Source: Anadara kagoshimensis
Lineage: Eukaryota; Mollusca; Bivalvia; Arcoida; Arcidae
Direction of reading: 5' to 3'
Assembly (NCBI GenBank): GCA_021292105.1
Contig: CM037870.1
Location: forward strand, 63,858,083 to 63,922,082
Length of the DNA: 64,000 nt
The notes below the pieces were generated by a model. That model searched no databases, was not told where the DNA came from, and saw only the letters and a list, made by a program, of their open reading frames with translations. This document shows positions 21,885 through 32,999 of this stretch, piece after piece. The translations under genes and the position numbers were made by a program. Numbering within the stretch: position 1 is the stretch's first letter; the number at the start of each line of letters is the position of its first letter.

Positions 21885-22100
21885 AACTGTTTTTATTTTT
21901 CAGCACTAGACTTCTGTTTTGGAATAAATTCTTCATCAGTAGTGCACGTACCAAACTTGTCGAAATCCAAATATTTTAAAGATGTTGAAATGAGAATACT
22001 GGAAGTATGAAAATGTATTTTACCAAATCCACCCAAGGCAATGCTTTTTTAAGATTTAGCATATTAAGCATTTGATGAAGTAAAATGTACCGAACATACA
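21885..22100 (-). mobile_element. Hammerhead-carrying repeat, diverged copy
   Basis: Shares with 32460-32735 the ribozyme region, 'attttaaagatgttgaaa' and 'ttttaccaaat', in the same order. More diverged than the copies at 23911 and 32460. Confidence 0.7.
21902..21945 (-). ncRNA. Hammerhead ribozyme, damaged core
   Basis: Minus strand: GCACTA, CTGATGA, then a short helix II, then AAAA where GAAA is required, then CAGAAGTC and TAGTGC. The change of the G in GAAA is expected to abolish cleavage. Confidence 0.75.
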
Positions 22101-22782
22101 TAAGTGCTTACCATTGCAAGCTTCTTGGTCGGCCATAAAAAAATTTAACCAATGTTAATTGTTTGGGATTTTCAGAGATGGTTCAAAACATACATTAAAC
22201 ACTAAATTCTAAATTAAAACATATGTAGATCAAGTGAATTAATCAAACACTGATACGTCACAGCAGATCCAGGTGAGATATATCAGACCTTAATTGGATA
22301 TACACCTGTCTTTTTGCGTAATCACGATATTGTCTTTCCTAAAAATATTTTTTTAATTAAAAACTTCAAATATTTAAAATCACACTATGTCATGGAAATT
22401 GTTTTTGTTCTTTAAGAAAGCGTGAAATTACCAACACCAATTGTTATTGATGACATATATCTTCTGAAGCTTCACTTTACAAGGTACATTTAACATAAAT
22501 CTTTTTGACGCCTTGGTATAACCTTTGATGAACATAATTTATGCTTTTAATACTTTCTGTTTGTAGTTTTGATGCAATGCCTATGCTTGTAAACGAAATG
22601 GATTTTTGATTTCTTGTATCTTGCAGACTTCACCATGACTGACTATGTGTACATCCACAATCTAATGAGAGCTGGCAAATGTTTTGATGCAATCTGCTTA
22701 CCTCATTTTCAAAACATTTTCCGTTTCGTTCTATCAAATTTAGACTCAGAAAATCGTATCCCTTTTGCTAGTGGGGCGTTGG

Positions 22783-22990
22783 TGGCCGAATGAGTTAAAG
22801 TACAAACCCATGGATAACAGTCTTCCTCACTGTTTAAGTTCAAGTCTCACTATGGTAGATCGTAGTGCGAGGACGTTTTCAATACATTTGCATGAGGTAT
22901 GATTTCTCCGGCAACACTGGTTTCTTCACCATCCCAGAACTGACCATCTCGATTGCAGCAAAAGAATCGTTACTGGGTCTTACACCACTC
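22783..22990 (+). mobile_element. tRNA-derived SINE (Ser/Leu-like head)
   Basis: 'gttggtggccgaatgagtta' (A box) and 'gtttaagttcaagtctcac' (B box) lie far enough apart for a long variable arm. The body includes 'catcccagaactgaccatct'. Confidence 0.7.
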
Positions 22991-23139
22991 CAATCCGTTT
23001 AGAAAACATTACAAATGGTAACGACAACAAAGATAAACTGAGAAATGTACGTTACTACTTAAAAGTTAAAAAATGCCCAGAAACATACTGGGCATTGTTA
23101 AAATCACGATCAAAAAGATAAGTAAAAGCTAAAAAAGGG

Positions 23140-23330
23140 CTTCCAAATAAGACCGGGCGCTCCGTGACGATGGGTAGCTAGCTACATCGGCCGCATGTGA
23201 AATAAAAATGAGACTAAAAACACGGAACGTCAGTTTTATCCAGGACAATGTTGGATACAGAGACATTATAATTTTCAACAATATTATTATGACGGCCTTA
23301 AAACTTTTGAGGGCCTTGATTACTTTTGGC
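23140..23330 (-). pseudogene. PT fragment: thumb remnant and partial tail
   Basis: Inverted 'gtagctagctacatcggccg', 'tttatccaggacaatgttgg' and 'tatgacggccttaaaacttt' correspond to the coding end plus the start of the tail. The terminal blocks are missing. Confidence 0.75.
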
Positions 23331-23910
23331 TGAAGAAGAGGGATGTGCCCATACTCTAGTTTCAAGGATGGGCTTTTGAGCGAAACATTGTTCTTGCATG
23401 CAACTTGTGATGAAGTTAACAAATACGGTGAAATAAGTTTTTTTCTTTTAATCATCAGACAAACCATAATCATGGCGCCCTCGTCATTTTTTATAAATTC
23501 TTAAACTCAAATATTGCAGACAGACAAATGGCTGTATTTTATTATACAATTTTATTTTCCTGTGTAATAAAACCATCCTTCATGTTTTACTATCCATTAC
23601 TTTCAAATGACAAATAAAAGAGTTACCTAAATATAAATGAAGAAAGATACATGTATTTTTAAATAAAATGACTTTTTAAATGTTTATAAAATATTTTATT
23701 GTGGTGTTAAACACTGGCTGTAAAACATGAAGATTACTTTTTTTGTCCACCAAAAGACGTTTTATATCAGCTATCAGTCATAACTTTGTACAAATAAAAA
23801 AATATACGATTTTTTAAACAAAAATACATGTCTTAGTCCACTAGTTTCAGAAATACGTGGGACGGATTGCTAGAAATCCTACAGACCGTAGTACTTTATT
23901 TGATCCAGTA

Positions 23911-24178
23911 TACGTCGAATTACATATTATACCTGTTTTAATTTTACAGCACTAGACGGTCGTTTCTGAATACAATTTCTCGTCAGTAGTGCTAGGACCA
24001 AAATTGTGAAAACAAAATTATTTTAAAGATGTTGAAAAACTACCCAAAGGACCAAAATATATTAATATATTTTACCAAATTAAGCTAAGGAAATACTTTG
24101 CATGAGGGAGTATACCTTAGTTTTTGAGAAATTTCAAATTTTAACTTGCAGGAAATTTAGACAATTATAGTATAATAA
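23911..24178 (-). mobile_element. Hammerhead-carrying repeat, well preserved
   Basis: Nearly identical over about 265 bp to 32460-32735, including 'ttacatattatacc', the ribozyme, 'gctacccaaaggaccaaaat'-type sequence, 'gctaaggaaatactttgcat' and 'cttgcaggaaatttagac'. Non-coding. Confidence 0.85.
23948..23993 (-). ncRNA. Hammerhead ribozyme, helix II weakened
   Basis: Minus strand: AGCACTA, CTGACGA, GAAAT-TGT-ATTCA, GAAA, CGACCGTC, TAGTGCT. The T-to-C change is at the variable seventh core position and should be tolerated. The first base pair of helix II is lost, so activity is doubtful. Confidence 0.85.
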
Positions 24179-24606
24179 TAAAGAAGAAAGAAATTTCCAA
24201 CTGACAACACAACCAGGAATGACACACAATTCAATTATAAAACAGCTAAACACGACAAGAAAATAATACCTAGAAAAACACATTTTGATTTTTTTTCCTT
24301 TCCCATGTCAAGTGCTGTGGTTAAAGTTCTATAGGAAAGCCCAAATCCATTCCACTTATTTTACAACAATTGGTACATAAGAACACACATTTAAAAAATC
24401 AAAAAGTAAGCCTTGCATACATAAAAATGTCAGAGAAACATATTTTCATAATGATTATTATTTTTTATTTGTAAATAAAAAAGTTTTGTGACCAGCTATC
24501 ACTATCTTGCCTTGTTTTACCTTCAGAGTGGTCTGTCTTCGTTGCATTTGAGTATTTCACACGTTTATTATTACTATAATTATCATTATTATCTTCATTA
24601 TTATTT

Positions 24607-24883
24607 CATCAAAATCAAACATATTGATCCATGTCCAAATCAAACTACGAAGGCAATATAAAATCTTGAAAATCTAGCACGTTAAGTTAAACATAGGAAC
24701 TTCTCCGAGATGGGTTTGGGTGTGCTGTAAGGCTAAGTACCCTCTGTTTAGCTAGCTACACTAGCTACACGTGTATTCAAAATTTAGACTGAACGATACA
24801 TGTAACTATCGTACGTCAAATATTTCCAGTATAATTTTGGATAAAGAGACATCATAATTATCAATAAAATTGTGATAAACTTT
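24607..24883 (-). pseudogene. PT fragment: coding end plus full tail, diverged
   Basis: Inverted order: 'tgatccatgtccaaatcaaa', 'aggaacttctccgagatggg', 'ctgtttagctagctacacta', then 'ggataaagagacatcat', which is the RT C-terminal coding end. Confidence 0.8.
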
Positions 24884-25189
24884 CTGATATTAGAATACTA
24901 GTGTACTCTTATCATTATTACAAATATAAGTTAGGTAGTAAACCATGATTACACTGTTTTTCGAGAAACATTTTAATTAAAATGTGCGATTGAGAAAATA
25001 GTGAGGACGGGGTCTATTATTGATCCATCAGATATTAATATACTCACCCAGTACAATTAATATTAAATTAGCCATTTTTATTTTTTCTTAAAATGATCAT
25101 TATATTTCTTCTATGTAAGATTGTTAATGGATAAAATAATGTCTAATTATATATTAAAACATAGTTATTTATGACACCGGTTATAAAAA

Positions 25190-25560
25190 ATGTCGGGAAG
25201 GTTGAGGGTGCTCTAATTTAACGGTTAAATAATGTGCTTGAATTATAGACTTAGTTTCGAGGAGGCAAATAAAGGAAAAATACTAAAAAGTACGACCGAT
25301 AGAGAAAATTATGTTTTCGGACTAATTCGACAAGCTCATAGTTATGTACGCCCCCAATAGTATTATATAACTATAAATTCGCATTCTAAGGGAGGTAACA
25401 GCTGTACTTATGTGAGGATTAAGTAATGTGCATTTTATTGAAAACAATCTAGCCGTGAGCAAAGTAGTATCAAAATTTTATCTGTTACTAAAAAGTACAA
25501 CATTAGTCAGATTTTTTGACGAATATGACATACATAAACAACAAACGATCGCAAAAAGTA
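25190..25560 (+). repeat. Two-copy direct repeat, decayed
   Basis: 'gttaaataatgtgcttgaat' and 'ctaaaaagtacgacc' at 25215-25300 match 'attaagtaatgtgcatttt' and 'ctaaaaagtacaac' at 25418-25505. Confidence 0.45.
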
Positions 25561-25587
25561 ATTTTCAGGACAATGGGTAATATTTCA

Positions 25588-25796
25588 GGCCGCATAGTAG
25601 TTCCATCTTCCTTTCATTCTGTATTTTACTTGGATGCGTGACTAGCTAAACAGGAGGTGGTTAGCCTCCTGGAGCACCAGGTCTCACTTTGCTGGTGGAA
25701 GTTCACGTGTTTAACTTCATTTGCCAATTTTTTTTTTTTTTTTTACTTTGCTTTTGGGACTTTGAGTTGGACATGGATAGGTCAGTTTGTTTTTTA
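25588..25796 (+). repeat. PT 3' tail, long form
   Basis: 'gactagctaaacaggaggtg', 'ctggagcaccaggtctcac', 'gctggtggaagttcacgtgt' and 'tttgagttggacatggatag' appear in order. A T run of about 18 nt sits at 'caattttt...actttg'. Confidence 0.85.
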
Positions 25797-25802
25797 TTTA
25801 AA

Positions 25803-26540
25803 AAGTTCATTCAACTCAACATACAGATATATAGATGAGATTCTGTCTCTTAACAATCCTAAATTTAGAGGCTATGTGAATGTCATATCCTAGTGTGTTT
25901 GAAATAAAAAGATATGACTGATTCTTCAAATGCTGCTTCACATTTAGACTTATACCTCAATTATGACGCTCGCGAAATACTACATTTGAAACTGCATGAG
26001 AAGCATAATGACTTCATTTTTCTATTGTTAATTTTCCTTTCTATGCAGGAATATACATGCTTTTCCTAATTATGGTGTATAAGTTTCAAATTTAATACGC
26101 TATGATAGAGCTTTTCCCCACTACGACTACTTTATACAACTAAAGAAAGCTGCTTACAAATAAATTATTGACCCAGGATATTGCAAGCCTAGACGTATCA
26201 GGGCCCTCAAAAAAGTTTTATGGCCGTCATCACAGTATTGTTGATAAGTATATATCACCCGGCCTCACTTCCCTGGTGGAAGTTCACGTGTCTAACCTAA
26301 CTTGTCAGTTCCAAAGTTTTTACTTTGCTTCTGGATTGTGATTCGGACATGGATAAGTATGTTTGTTTTTGATATCTCTGTGCCAACGATTGCCCTGGAT
26401 ATATTTGACGTCCCTTTGTTCTATGTTCCTTCCACTCAATTTTTACTACACAAATGGCGGGTGAAGCTAGCTAATCAGGGGGTTCTTACTTTCACTCTAA
26501 AATGTGATTCTGATATTAATTAGTATGTTTGTGTTTGATT
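25803..26540 (+). pseudogene. PT RT copy (motif C to tail) with a nested tail inside
   Basis: Starts at STYRYIDEILSLNNPKF (25815-25870) and runs through the thumb (gtttcaaatttaatacgct, ttattgacccaggatattgc, tttatggccgtcatcacag) to about 26250. It resumes at about 26369 with 'atctctgtgccaacgattgc' and a short tail (gtgaagctagctaatcagg). Several frameshifts and stops. The 118 bp between is a separate PT tail insertion. Confidence 0.8.
26250..26368 (+). mobile_element. Nested 5'-truncated PT tail insertion
   Basis: 'acccggcctcacttccctgg' to 'aagtatgtttgtttttgat' interrupts the host copy between its 'gttgataagta' and 'tatctctgtg'. ATATC occurs at both edges, a likely target duplication. Confidence 0.75.
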
Positions 26541-27417
26541 CCTACTTTGACGGACTGGATAAAATTACAGATTTCTTTAAAATATAAAGTAAAACTATTT
26601 GTCCATAAATGCGTATATTGAAATTTATAAATTAAAATAACTCTTATTGTAAGACTCCATGCAGCAAAACATATTTTTGTGCTATTGTTTTATTGTTTAT
26701 TTGTAATATTTCTTAATAAAAAATTTAAGAAACTGATATCAATAAAGCCTTGTGTGATTTATTTAAACTCGATTGATGACAAAATATCATTTAAATTGAT
26801 TTTTAATTTATGAATAATTTCACTTTGACTATACAGTACATTCGAGTCATAAAATTCCTAGTTTAATTACTGTGAGGGACATAAAAATGTAAATGAGATT
26901 TCAATATATTTCGATTTTAAAATGAATTGGATTGTTGGAACATTTCTGTACCATTGAATAAACCTAACACATTTTGACGTCTGTCTTTAATTAAATTTAG
27001 ATTTTATATCATATACGCCAAATACGTTGTAAATCATTAAATTGTGTACGTCATATGATATATAAAATTGATTGGAGATATTTTATGACAAATATTTTTA
27101 TAAAAAATATGTAGACACTTTTAGCTGAATAACAAACATTTGACGCATCTCCAAAACAGCCAAAAGACACCTCAACAAAGGGCAAAATACAAAACCAAGG
27201 CATAAGTTTCAATTGATAGGATTGTTAGAAGCCCTTAAATATGGTACAAAAATAACAAACTGGGCTTTAACTCCTGCGTTTGTCCAAAGTTTGGAGGTTG
27301 ATAATGCATTAATGTGTTTTGTCGTTTCGTGTGTTGTAAGTGAGGTATAAATTTAACTTAAGGAGACAGTCGTATAAAATTATTATGTGTCAAGTTCTCT
27401 AGGTTGGATTACATTCA
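26541..27417. other. No gene seen
   Basis: Very AT-rich; nothing recognised. Confidence 0.45.
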
Positions 27418-27690
27418 GATATTCTCAAAATGTAGGATTGTTAAAGGGATAGAATGTCATCTGTATAACTGTATGTGGAGTGGACTGATTTGGCAACTAT
27501 ACTCTCTCTAGATTTATAACGTTTCTGTATAAATCGCTTCATATGAATTAAGAAACAAATTAGCAATGATGCAAATTTGTATACTTAATGTTTGCTTGAA
27601 AACTATATTGCAAAAACAACAACTATGCTCTCTATAAAAACTCTGATATTTGGTGATGGTATTTTCATTATAATTTCGTTCACAATAAAT
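27418..27690 (-). pseudogene. Old PT RT palm fragment
   Basis: Aligns collinearly on the minus strand with 5995-6270 of the long copy: a YTDDILSL-like motif C region near 27455, the 'tgtataaatcgcttcatatg' block (matching EAEFMQNL) and 'aaaactatattgcaaa' followed by 'ctctataaaaactctgatat' (matching KMLEFLIDNIFVAFG). The 90-codon frame at 27603-27875 overlaps this remnant. Its membrane-like upstream part was not recognised. Confidence 0.65.
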
Positions 27691-28834
27691 AATAAAATAA
27701 TCAAAGCAGACAAGAATAGAAAAGAAAAATACATATAGGGTCCATATAAAATGTTCGACTTTGGATAGGCACTGGATAAAATGTCTGTGTTTTGATACAA
27801 TGTAAGGATCCTCAACGATTTCATGTATTTTACACCCAAAACCATAACCTCAAATAAAACCTCTGTATACTTCATTCTTGCATCTCCTATTTATTTCCAA
27901 TTATGTTGAGAAAATATTTGTTAACTTTTGAAAGTTCAACGTTGAAGGAAGTAATGTTTTGTTTTCATGAGCAAAATGGTAAAAACTTAAACCTTGAACA
28001 AAAATTATTCCCAATTACACTGGCTCGCCAACTAAACCAATCATACCTTAATATCACAGTATCAAAGAATGACATTCATCCGTTGTGACAGAAAATGATA
28101 CAGGTTTTTTTCTGGCATTTTAACAAAAATATAACCCAAAATATTAACCCCAAAAAACTAACCTTAACCTTGAGTAAACCTTTAAACCGCATTACATTAC
28201 CTTTCAACCTTTTCATGCTGGCTTACTAATTGTGACATAAGCAACCAACATACCTTTGAAGTCTTATGTGTATGTCTAGGCTTTGCCATTTGATTAATGA
28301 AATATCAAATATGAAAGGTGATTAACTATTCTATATTGTACTGTAAATTATGCAGACTTCTGTCTACAGGTTACAATGATTCTGATATTTACTTGTTTTT
28401 GTAATTAAACATAAGCAAATACAACATTTCTATCAAATATTAGCTGTTATTGTTGCAACAAAAAGAAAGGATTTTTGGTGTACCATTTCATACAATATTT
28501 TGATCTCGTAAATATGCCGAGGTCTGTTCAACAAGGCCTCATGACAGTGAAATTTATAATATATTAACAACAAAATATATGAACACTACAATTTTTCATG
28601 GTCATCGATTGAACATTGTAATATCAAACACTGCACAAACATTGTAACTGAAATAGTCGAGATCAATTGATATCAAGAAAAAAGTTAGTACTTTTCCAAA
28701 ATTCAGTCCATCTTTTGAGCATTTGGTCCAAAATTTGCTATTTATGAATTGACTGTGATAATGTTTTAAAAATGTTTTTGTAGTCGTTTTTTTCGAATCA
28801 GACTTCGCTACATGTATATTGAAAAGCGTGCTCC
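27691..28834. other. No gene seen
   Basis: AT-rich; a 61-codon plus frame (27903-28088) has no recognised domain. Confidence 0.45.
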
Positions 28835-29055
28835 ATCGTCGTCCATGTCCATTTCATTCTCAATTTTAATTACACACGTGGCGGTCTGGGTCTAGCTAGT
28901 TAAACAGGAGGCGCTAACCCTTCTAGAGCTCTCGGCTTAACTTCCGTGTAGGACATTCACGTGTATAACTAGATTTGCCAGTCTTCAAAGTGTTTAGTTT
29001 ACTTTTGGGATTGTGATTTGAGCAACATGGGACTGGCTTTTCGTGTTTGAGATTA
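28835..29055 (+). repeat. PT 3' tail, long form
   Basis: 'ttacacacgtggcggtctgg', 'ctagctagttaaacaggagg', 'ttccgtgtaggacattcacg' and 'ttgggattgtgatttgagc'. Confidence 0.85.
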
Positions 29056-29084
29056 CCACAACTTCTGAATATCGACAATTTAGA

Positions 29085-29211
29085 GGGGTGGAAATACACG
29101 TGTATAACTGATTTAGCAAGTTTTTTTAAAGTTATTATTATTTACTTATCTTTTAAGTTATTTTTAAAATAATTATTTGAACATGAACTGGTATGTTTGT
29201 GTTTTTGATCA
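29085..29211 (+). repeat. PT 3' tail, second consecutive piece
   Basis: 'gtggaaatacacgtgtataa', 'gatttagcaagtttttttaa' and 'tttgaacatgaactggtatg': a partial tail directly after another one, like the beginning of a tandem arrangement. Confidence 0.65.
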
Positions 29212-29875
29212 GCACTACTGTTATTTTACTCAAAATATCAATCAGTATCAATCAAGAACTTGAAGAATAAAATACCTGTTCATCCATTAACGATCCATTG
29301 TCTGGTAATAGTCTAACTTTACTATATCTCATAAATCAACTATTTAAACTCAATCTATGTCAATCAAACCATATTGTAAATAAACATAGTCAGTTTACAA
29401 ACAATGGTTAGGTTTATCATGGGGATACATCCGTATTAATTACACCTTCAAACGAGTTCATATTAAGGACACGCGACCAATGTTCGGTCAAAAAACATAT
29501 CCAATATCAATCAGCGAGGCAGACACGCCCTCCTACCCGCTAACTTAATAGTTAAGGTGTCTGGTGTATTGTGTTGTTAGTGTATGTTTTAATAACATTG
29601 GGATATTTTACTCTGTTTCCTTCATTTCATTGTGGCTTCATTATTACAGTTTAAATTAGAATCGAGAACTAAAATAAAAGATTATCTAAGAAAACTTTAC
29701 TGAACAAACCTTCTTATAGCAAAACAGTAGCCAACTTAATTGAGAAATGATTGAAGCAGGATAAATAAGACAAGGCAAATAATTTATTCTCCAAATGATG
29801 CAAAGCGGTTTAGTTAATGTGCTTTGGGTTGGCCTTACTTATCCCCCTCCCTCATTTTGCATTTTCACTGTATAA
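29212..29875. other. No gene seen
   Basis: AT-rich; nothing recognised. Confidence 0.4.
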
Positions 29876-30017
29876 TCATCAAATACATACATACCAATCT
29901 ATCTCCAAATCATATTGCCAAAGCAAAGTAAAAACTTTAAAACTGGCAAATTAAGCAAACCTCAACCAGGAAAGTGAGACCGGGTACTCCGGAAAAGTTA
30001 GTACCTCCTGTTTAGAA
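29876..30017 (-). repeat. PT 3' tail
   Basis: 'cataccaatctatctccaaa', 'gcaaagtaaaaactttaaaa', 'gaaagtgagaccgggtactc' and 'gtacctcctgttta', inverted. Confidence 0.8.
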
Positions 30018-30407
30018 TAGACTGTTTGTATTTGTTCTGCCAGTGAAATAGTGTCAACGGATAGTTTTCACTAGTGTTTTAGTCACAAATTGAATTGAAT
30101 TAAGATAATAACTGTTGATTTCTACTCTGTTTGCATATTTGGTTCCAAATTACTAGGAGTTTCATCTAATTTCACGTCGGAACAAAATTGCGTATCAAAC
30201 ACACAGGGATGTAAGTGTTATCAATAGAATAGCAATAACTGGTAGAACTAAACCAAAGAGTAATTATTAACACCACGAACCTTACAAGAAGCTTATAAAC
30301 CATTTAGAATGTTTTTTTTACATTGGATCGGTGTTTGTACCGGTGAACTTTTCCCCGAACTTACAATAATAATTATAATCAAAAATTATATGCAGCACAA
30401 ACAAAAT

Positions 30408-30466
30408 ATTTTACTATGCTTCTGGATTGTGATGCGGACATGCATTATTATGTTTGTTTTTGATTA
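30408..30466 (+). repeat. PT tail terminal fragment
   Basis: 'tttactatgcttctggattg' and 'gtgatgcggacatgcattat' lead to 'tgtttgtttttgat', the last 60 bp of the tail only. Confidence 0.75.
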
Positions 30467-30676
30467 CTAGGAAATCTTCAATACATGCATATCATGATAC
30501 ATTCAGTAGCAACCACTATATGCCCTCTAGCCATTTGTAACGCTGGTCAGCAACAATTTTATGAAGATTAAATAATATTAACAGTTATTTAATATCGTTG
30601 CATTAGGTGGATTTTGTAAAATACATTTTGGTCGTTCTATGTTTTCATTTCAACATCTTAAAAAATGTTTAGGTCG

Positions 30677-30722
30677 AGCACTACAGTTAAGGATTTGTAT
30701 TTCGAAATAGCCCTCTAGTGTT
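30677..30722 (+). ncRNA. Hammerhead ribozyme remnant, dead core
   Basis: Plus strand: AGCACTA, CAGTTAA in place of CTGATGA, a helix II of GGATT-TGT-ATTTC, GAAA, TAGCCCTC, TAGTGTT. The architecture is intact but the first core box is destroyed. Upstream 'tttcaacatcttaaaa' matches the family. This is the only copy on the plus strand. Confidence 0.75.
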
Positions 30723-31284
30723 GCAAAACTAAAACAGGATTAGTAAAAATTTATAAATAAATAATAAACTTGAATGCATATCTTAGGTTTATTAGAAGTT
30801 TAAAAGTTTAAAAAGCAGATAATTTCGATTAACACTGTTAATCTGACAATACAATATATCTTTGCACAAACGACTACGATCTAGGGATGCCATGAAGAAA
30901 TATTGTTTAAACAAAAAATAAATCCGACACAAAGAGAAGGGAAGTAGAGAGACGCCTCTGAGAAGGAAGCTAGTGTAGGTTTCTTCAAACATTATTAATT
31001 TCTGTCTTATAACCTTTTTATCATTTCCTTTATCACACAAAAGGCAGGACAGACACGCTTATAAGCATCTTTTTTATCATACATTGTATTTTCAACAAAA
31101 CACATTTACAGATCTTTTCTCTCTCCTTCATTTCAGTTATATGATTGGTAGTAATTTTAAGATGAAGATAGGAAACATCTCTATAATGTTCGCTATGGTT
31201 ACCATTCTTTAGGATGGGTTTCAAACAAAAATTCAAATCCGTGTTTTTATTGGTTTTTATCATCAACATACTGAAATATAACCT

Positions 31285-31470
31285 ATTTTTGCGACACTAA
31301 ACGACCATTTCGAAATAAAATTTCTCATCAGTGGTGCTAAGACCAAAATTTTGGAAATCCACCAAAAATATTTTAAGATGTTGAAATAAGAAAAGAGAAG
31401 TATCAAAATGTAATTTACCAAATCTACATAAGCCAAAATTTTGAGCGATTTAGCATGGCTTAGTTTTTTA
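31285..31470 (-). mobile_element. Hammerhead-carrying repeat, diverged copy
   Basis: Ribozyme followed (in plus-strand order) by 'gaccaaaattttggaaatcc', 'tattttaagatgttgaaata' and 'tttaccaaatctac', paralleling 21902-22050. Confidence 0.7.
31292..31338 (-). ncRNA. Hammerhead ribozyme, core intact
   Basis: Minus strand: AGCACCA, CTGATGA, GAAAT-TTT-ATTTC (five pairs), GAAA, TGGTCGTT, TAGTGT. Helix I has one mismatch and the cleavage-site base is T(U) rather than the usual C, which hammerheads tolerate with lower efficiency. Confidence 0.85.
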
Positions 31471-31637
31471 ATGAATTTTAAAATTTACTAGAAGATATTT
31501 CAATACATCATTCTTAAATACAAAGCTAAATTTTGCCTTTGCAGTAAAAAAATTGTTCAAGTGTATAATGTGAAAAAATCATATACATATCATTATTAAC
31601 TGATCTTAATATATTTTTATTTCTAGATCTTGTGTCG

Positions 31638-31791
31638 AGGTTGTAGCTAAGGACTTGTCCTTCTGAAGCTTCCTGTCTTACTTCCCTAGTGGAAGTTTGC
31701 TTGTTTAACTTTATTTGACAGTTTTCAAAGTTTTTACTTTGTTTTTTGGGGTTCGTAATTTGAACAGGAACCAGTATGTTTTTTATTGATT
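31638..31791 (+). repeat. PT 3' tail
   Basis: 'ggttgtagctaagg', 'ctgaagcttcctgtcttact', 'ccctagtggaagtttg' and 'gttcgtaatttgaacaggaa'. Confidence 0.75.
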
Positions 31792-31861
31792 TACTAACCC
31801 AGCAGAGTTATGTCTAGGCTGAAGTATTAAACATCATTGTTAGTTTTTTTCATGTTGTAAG

Positions 31862-31862
31862 T

Positions 31863-31904
<42 letters not shown>
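31862..31904. repeat. (AT)n microsatellite
   Basis: AT dinucleotide run with one phase break. Confidence 0.95.
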
Positions 31905-31907
<3 letters not shown>

Positions 31908-32194
31908 GAGTATAACTTATTTGGAGGCACATTTGAGGGGCCTTTTTTGTTGAGCATTTAATTGATAACGTTGAATATACTTATTCTTGGGGTGGTTTGT
32001 TTCATTCTTATGTAAAATATGTAAATGTATGATTGCTGGTTCGTTGTTTATCAAGACGTGTTTTATTTTAGAATGTATGTATTTAAATTGGATGGTTTGG
32101 TTTCCTTACAATAGTAACAACATTAAAACCACGCCATTGAAATATTCGTCGTTGTCTTCAAAGTCGAGAGTTTTACAGTGAACTTCCCCACCCA

Positions 32195-32290
32195 CCTGTT
32201 GTCTTTTCTCGTCCTGTTTGGTTACTTATATCATTACTTGCATTATGTATTGGTTGTTGTCAACTACATGTTTGTTTTCAGTCTGAAGAT
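32195..32290 (+). repeat. B block repeat
   Basis: 'gtcttttctcgtcctgtttg', 'atatcattacttgcattatg' and 'ttggttgttgtcaactacat'. Confidence 0.55.
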
Positions 32291-32359
32291 AACACAAAAA
32301 GACAAAAAGAAATTGGGATCTGAAACATGCATTCCTAAATATTTAACGCAATCATAATT

Positions 32360-32424
32360 CAGTAGTTTTCAAAATTAATTTTGGGATTGTAATTTGACAT
32401 GGATCGGTATGTTTTGTTTGATTG
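32360..32424 (+). repeat. PT tail terminal fragment
   Basis: 'tagttttcaaaa' and 'ttttgggattgtaatttgac' lead to 'atcggtatgttttg'. Confidence 0.7.
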
Positions 32425-32459
32425 TTTTATTTTTATCATATTTCAGAAAGAGAAAATTG

Positions 32460-32735
32460 ACGTCGATTATATAAAATTACATATTATACCAGTTTTAATT
32501 TTACAGCACTAGACGGCCGTTTCGGAATACAATTCCTCATCAGTAGTGCTTGGACCAAAATTATGAAACCAAAATTATTTTGAAGATGTTGAAAAGCTAC
32601 CCAAAGGACCAAAATATATTTTACCAAATTAAGCTAAGGAAATACTTTGCATGAGGGAGTATACCTTAGTTTTTGAGAAATTTCAAATTTTAACTTGCAG
32701 GAAATTTAGACAATTATAGTATATTTCTGACAATA
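32460..32735 (-). mobile_element. Hammerhead-carrying repeat, best copy
   Basis: About 270 bp, nearly identical to 23911-24178 across its length. Hammerhead motifs are known in the terminal repeats of Penelope-like retroelements and in small non-autonomous retrozymes, including in bivalves. No RT is attached here and no second direct ribozyme copy lies close by, so which of the two it is remains open. Confidence 0.85.
32505..32550 (-). ncRNA. Hammerhead ribozyme, type I, intact
   Basis: Minus strand, in order: AGCACTA; CTGATGA; GGAAT-TGT-ATTCC; GAAA; CGGCCGTC; TAGTGCT. Helix I: seven perfect pairs between AGCACTA and TAGTGCT. Helix II: five perfect pairs with a TGT loop. Helix III: the last A of GAAA plus CG pairs with CGT around a two-base loop. 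Cleavage is predicted after the C of GTC. Every invariant core base is present. The very short helix III matches the minimal hammerheads of Penelope-like elements, which are thought to work best as dimers. Confidence 0.93.
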
Positions 32736-32999
32736 ATACGAAATTATTGCCTACTGAGTTGGTGATATCCTCGGGGCACCAGCCACCAGCAGAGATATCG
32801 GCTCAGGATACTTAGGATGAAATGCAGGATTTTGGTTTGAAAGATGACAATTTACATAATTATAGTTATATTGTTTAAATTTTATATATATATTACTTGC
32901 AATTAATGTTTTTAATGTTTCCTACAGTTATTTGGTTTGTAGTATGATTTTTACGTCGCATCGGCATTTTTTCAGCTGTTCGATTATTACTAAACTTGT

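Noticed and set aside
27603-27875. 90-codon minus frame with membrane-like segments
   Set aside because: Its C-terminal half aligns with a decayed RT palm fragment; the hydrophobic part is AT-rich drift.
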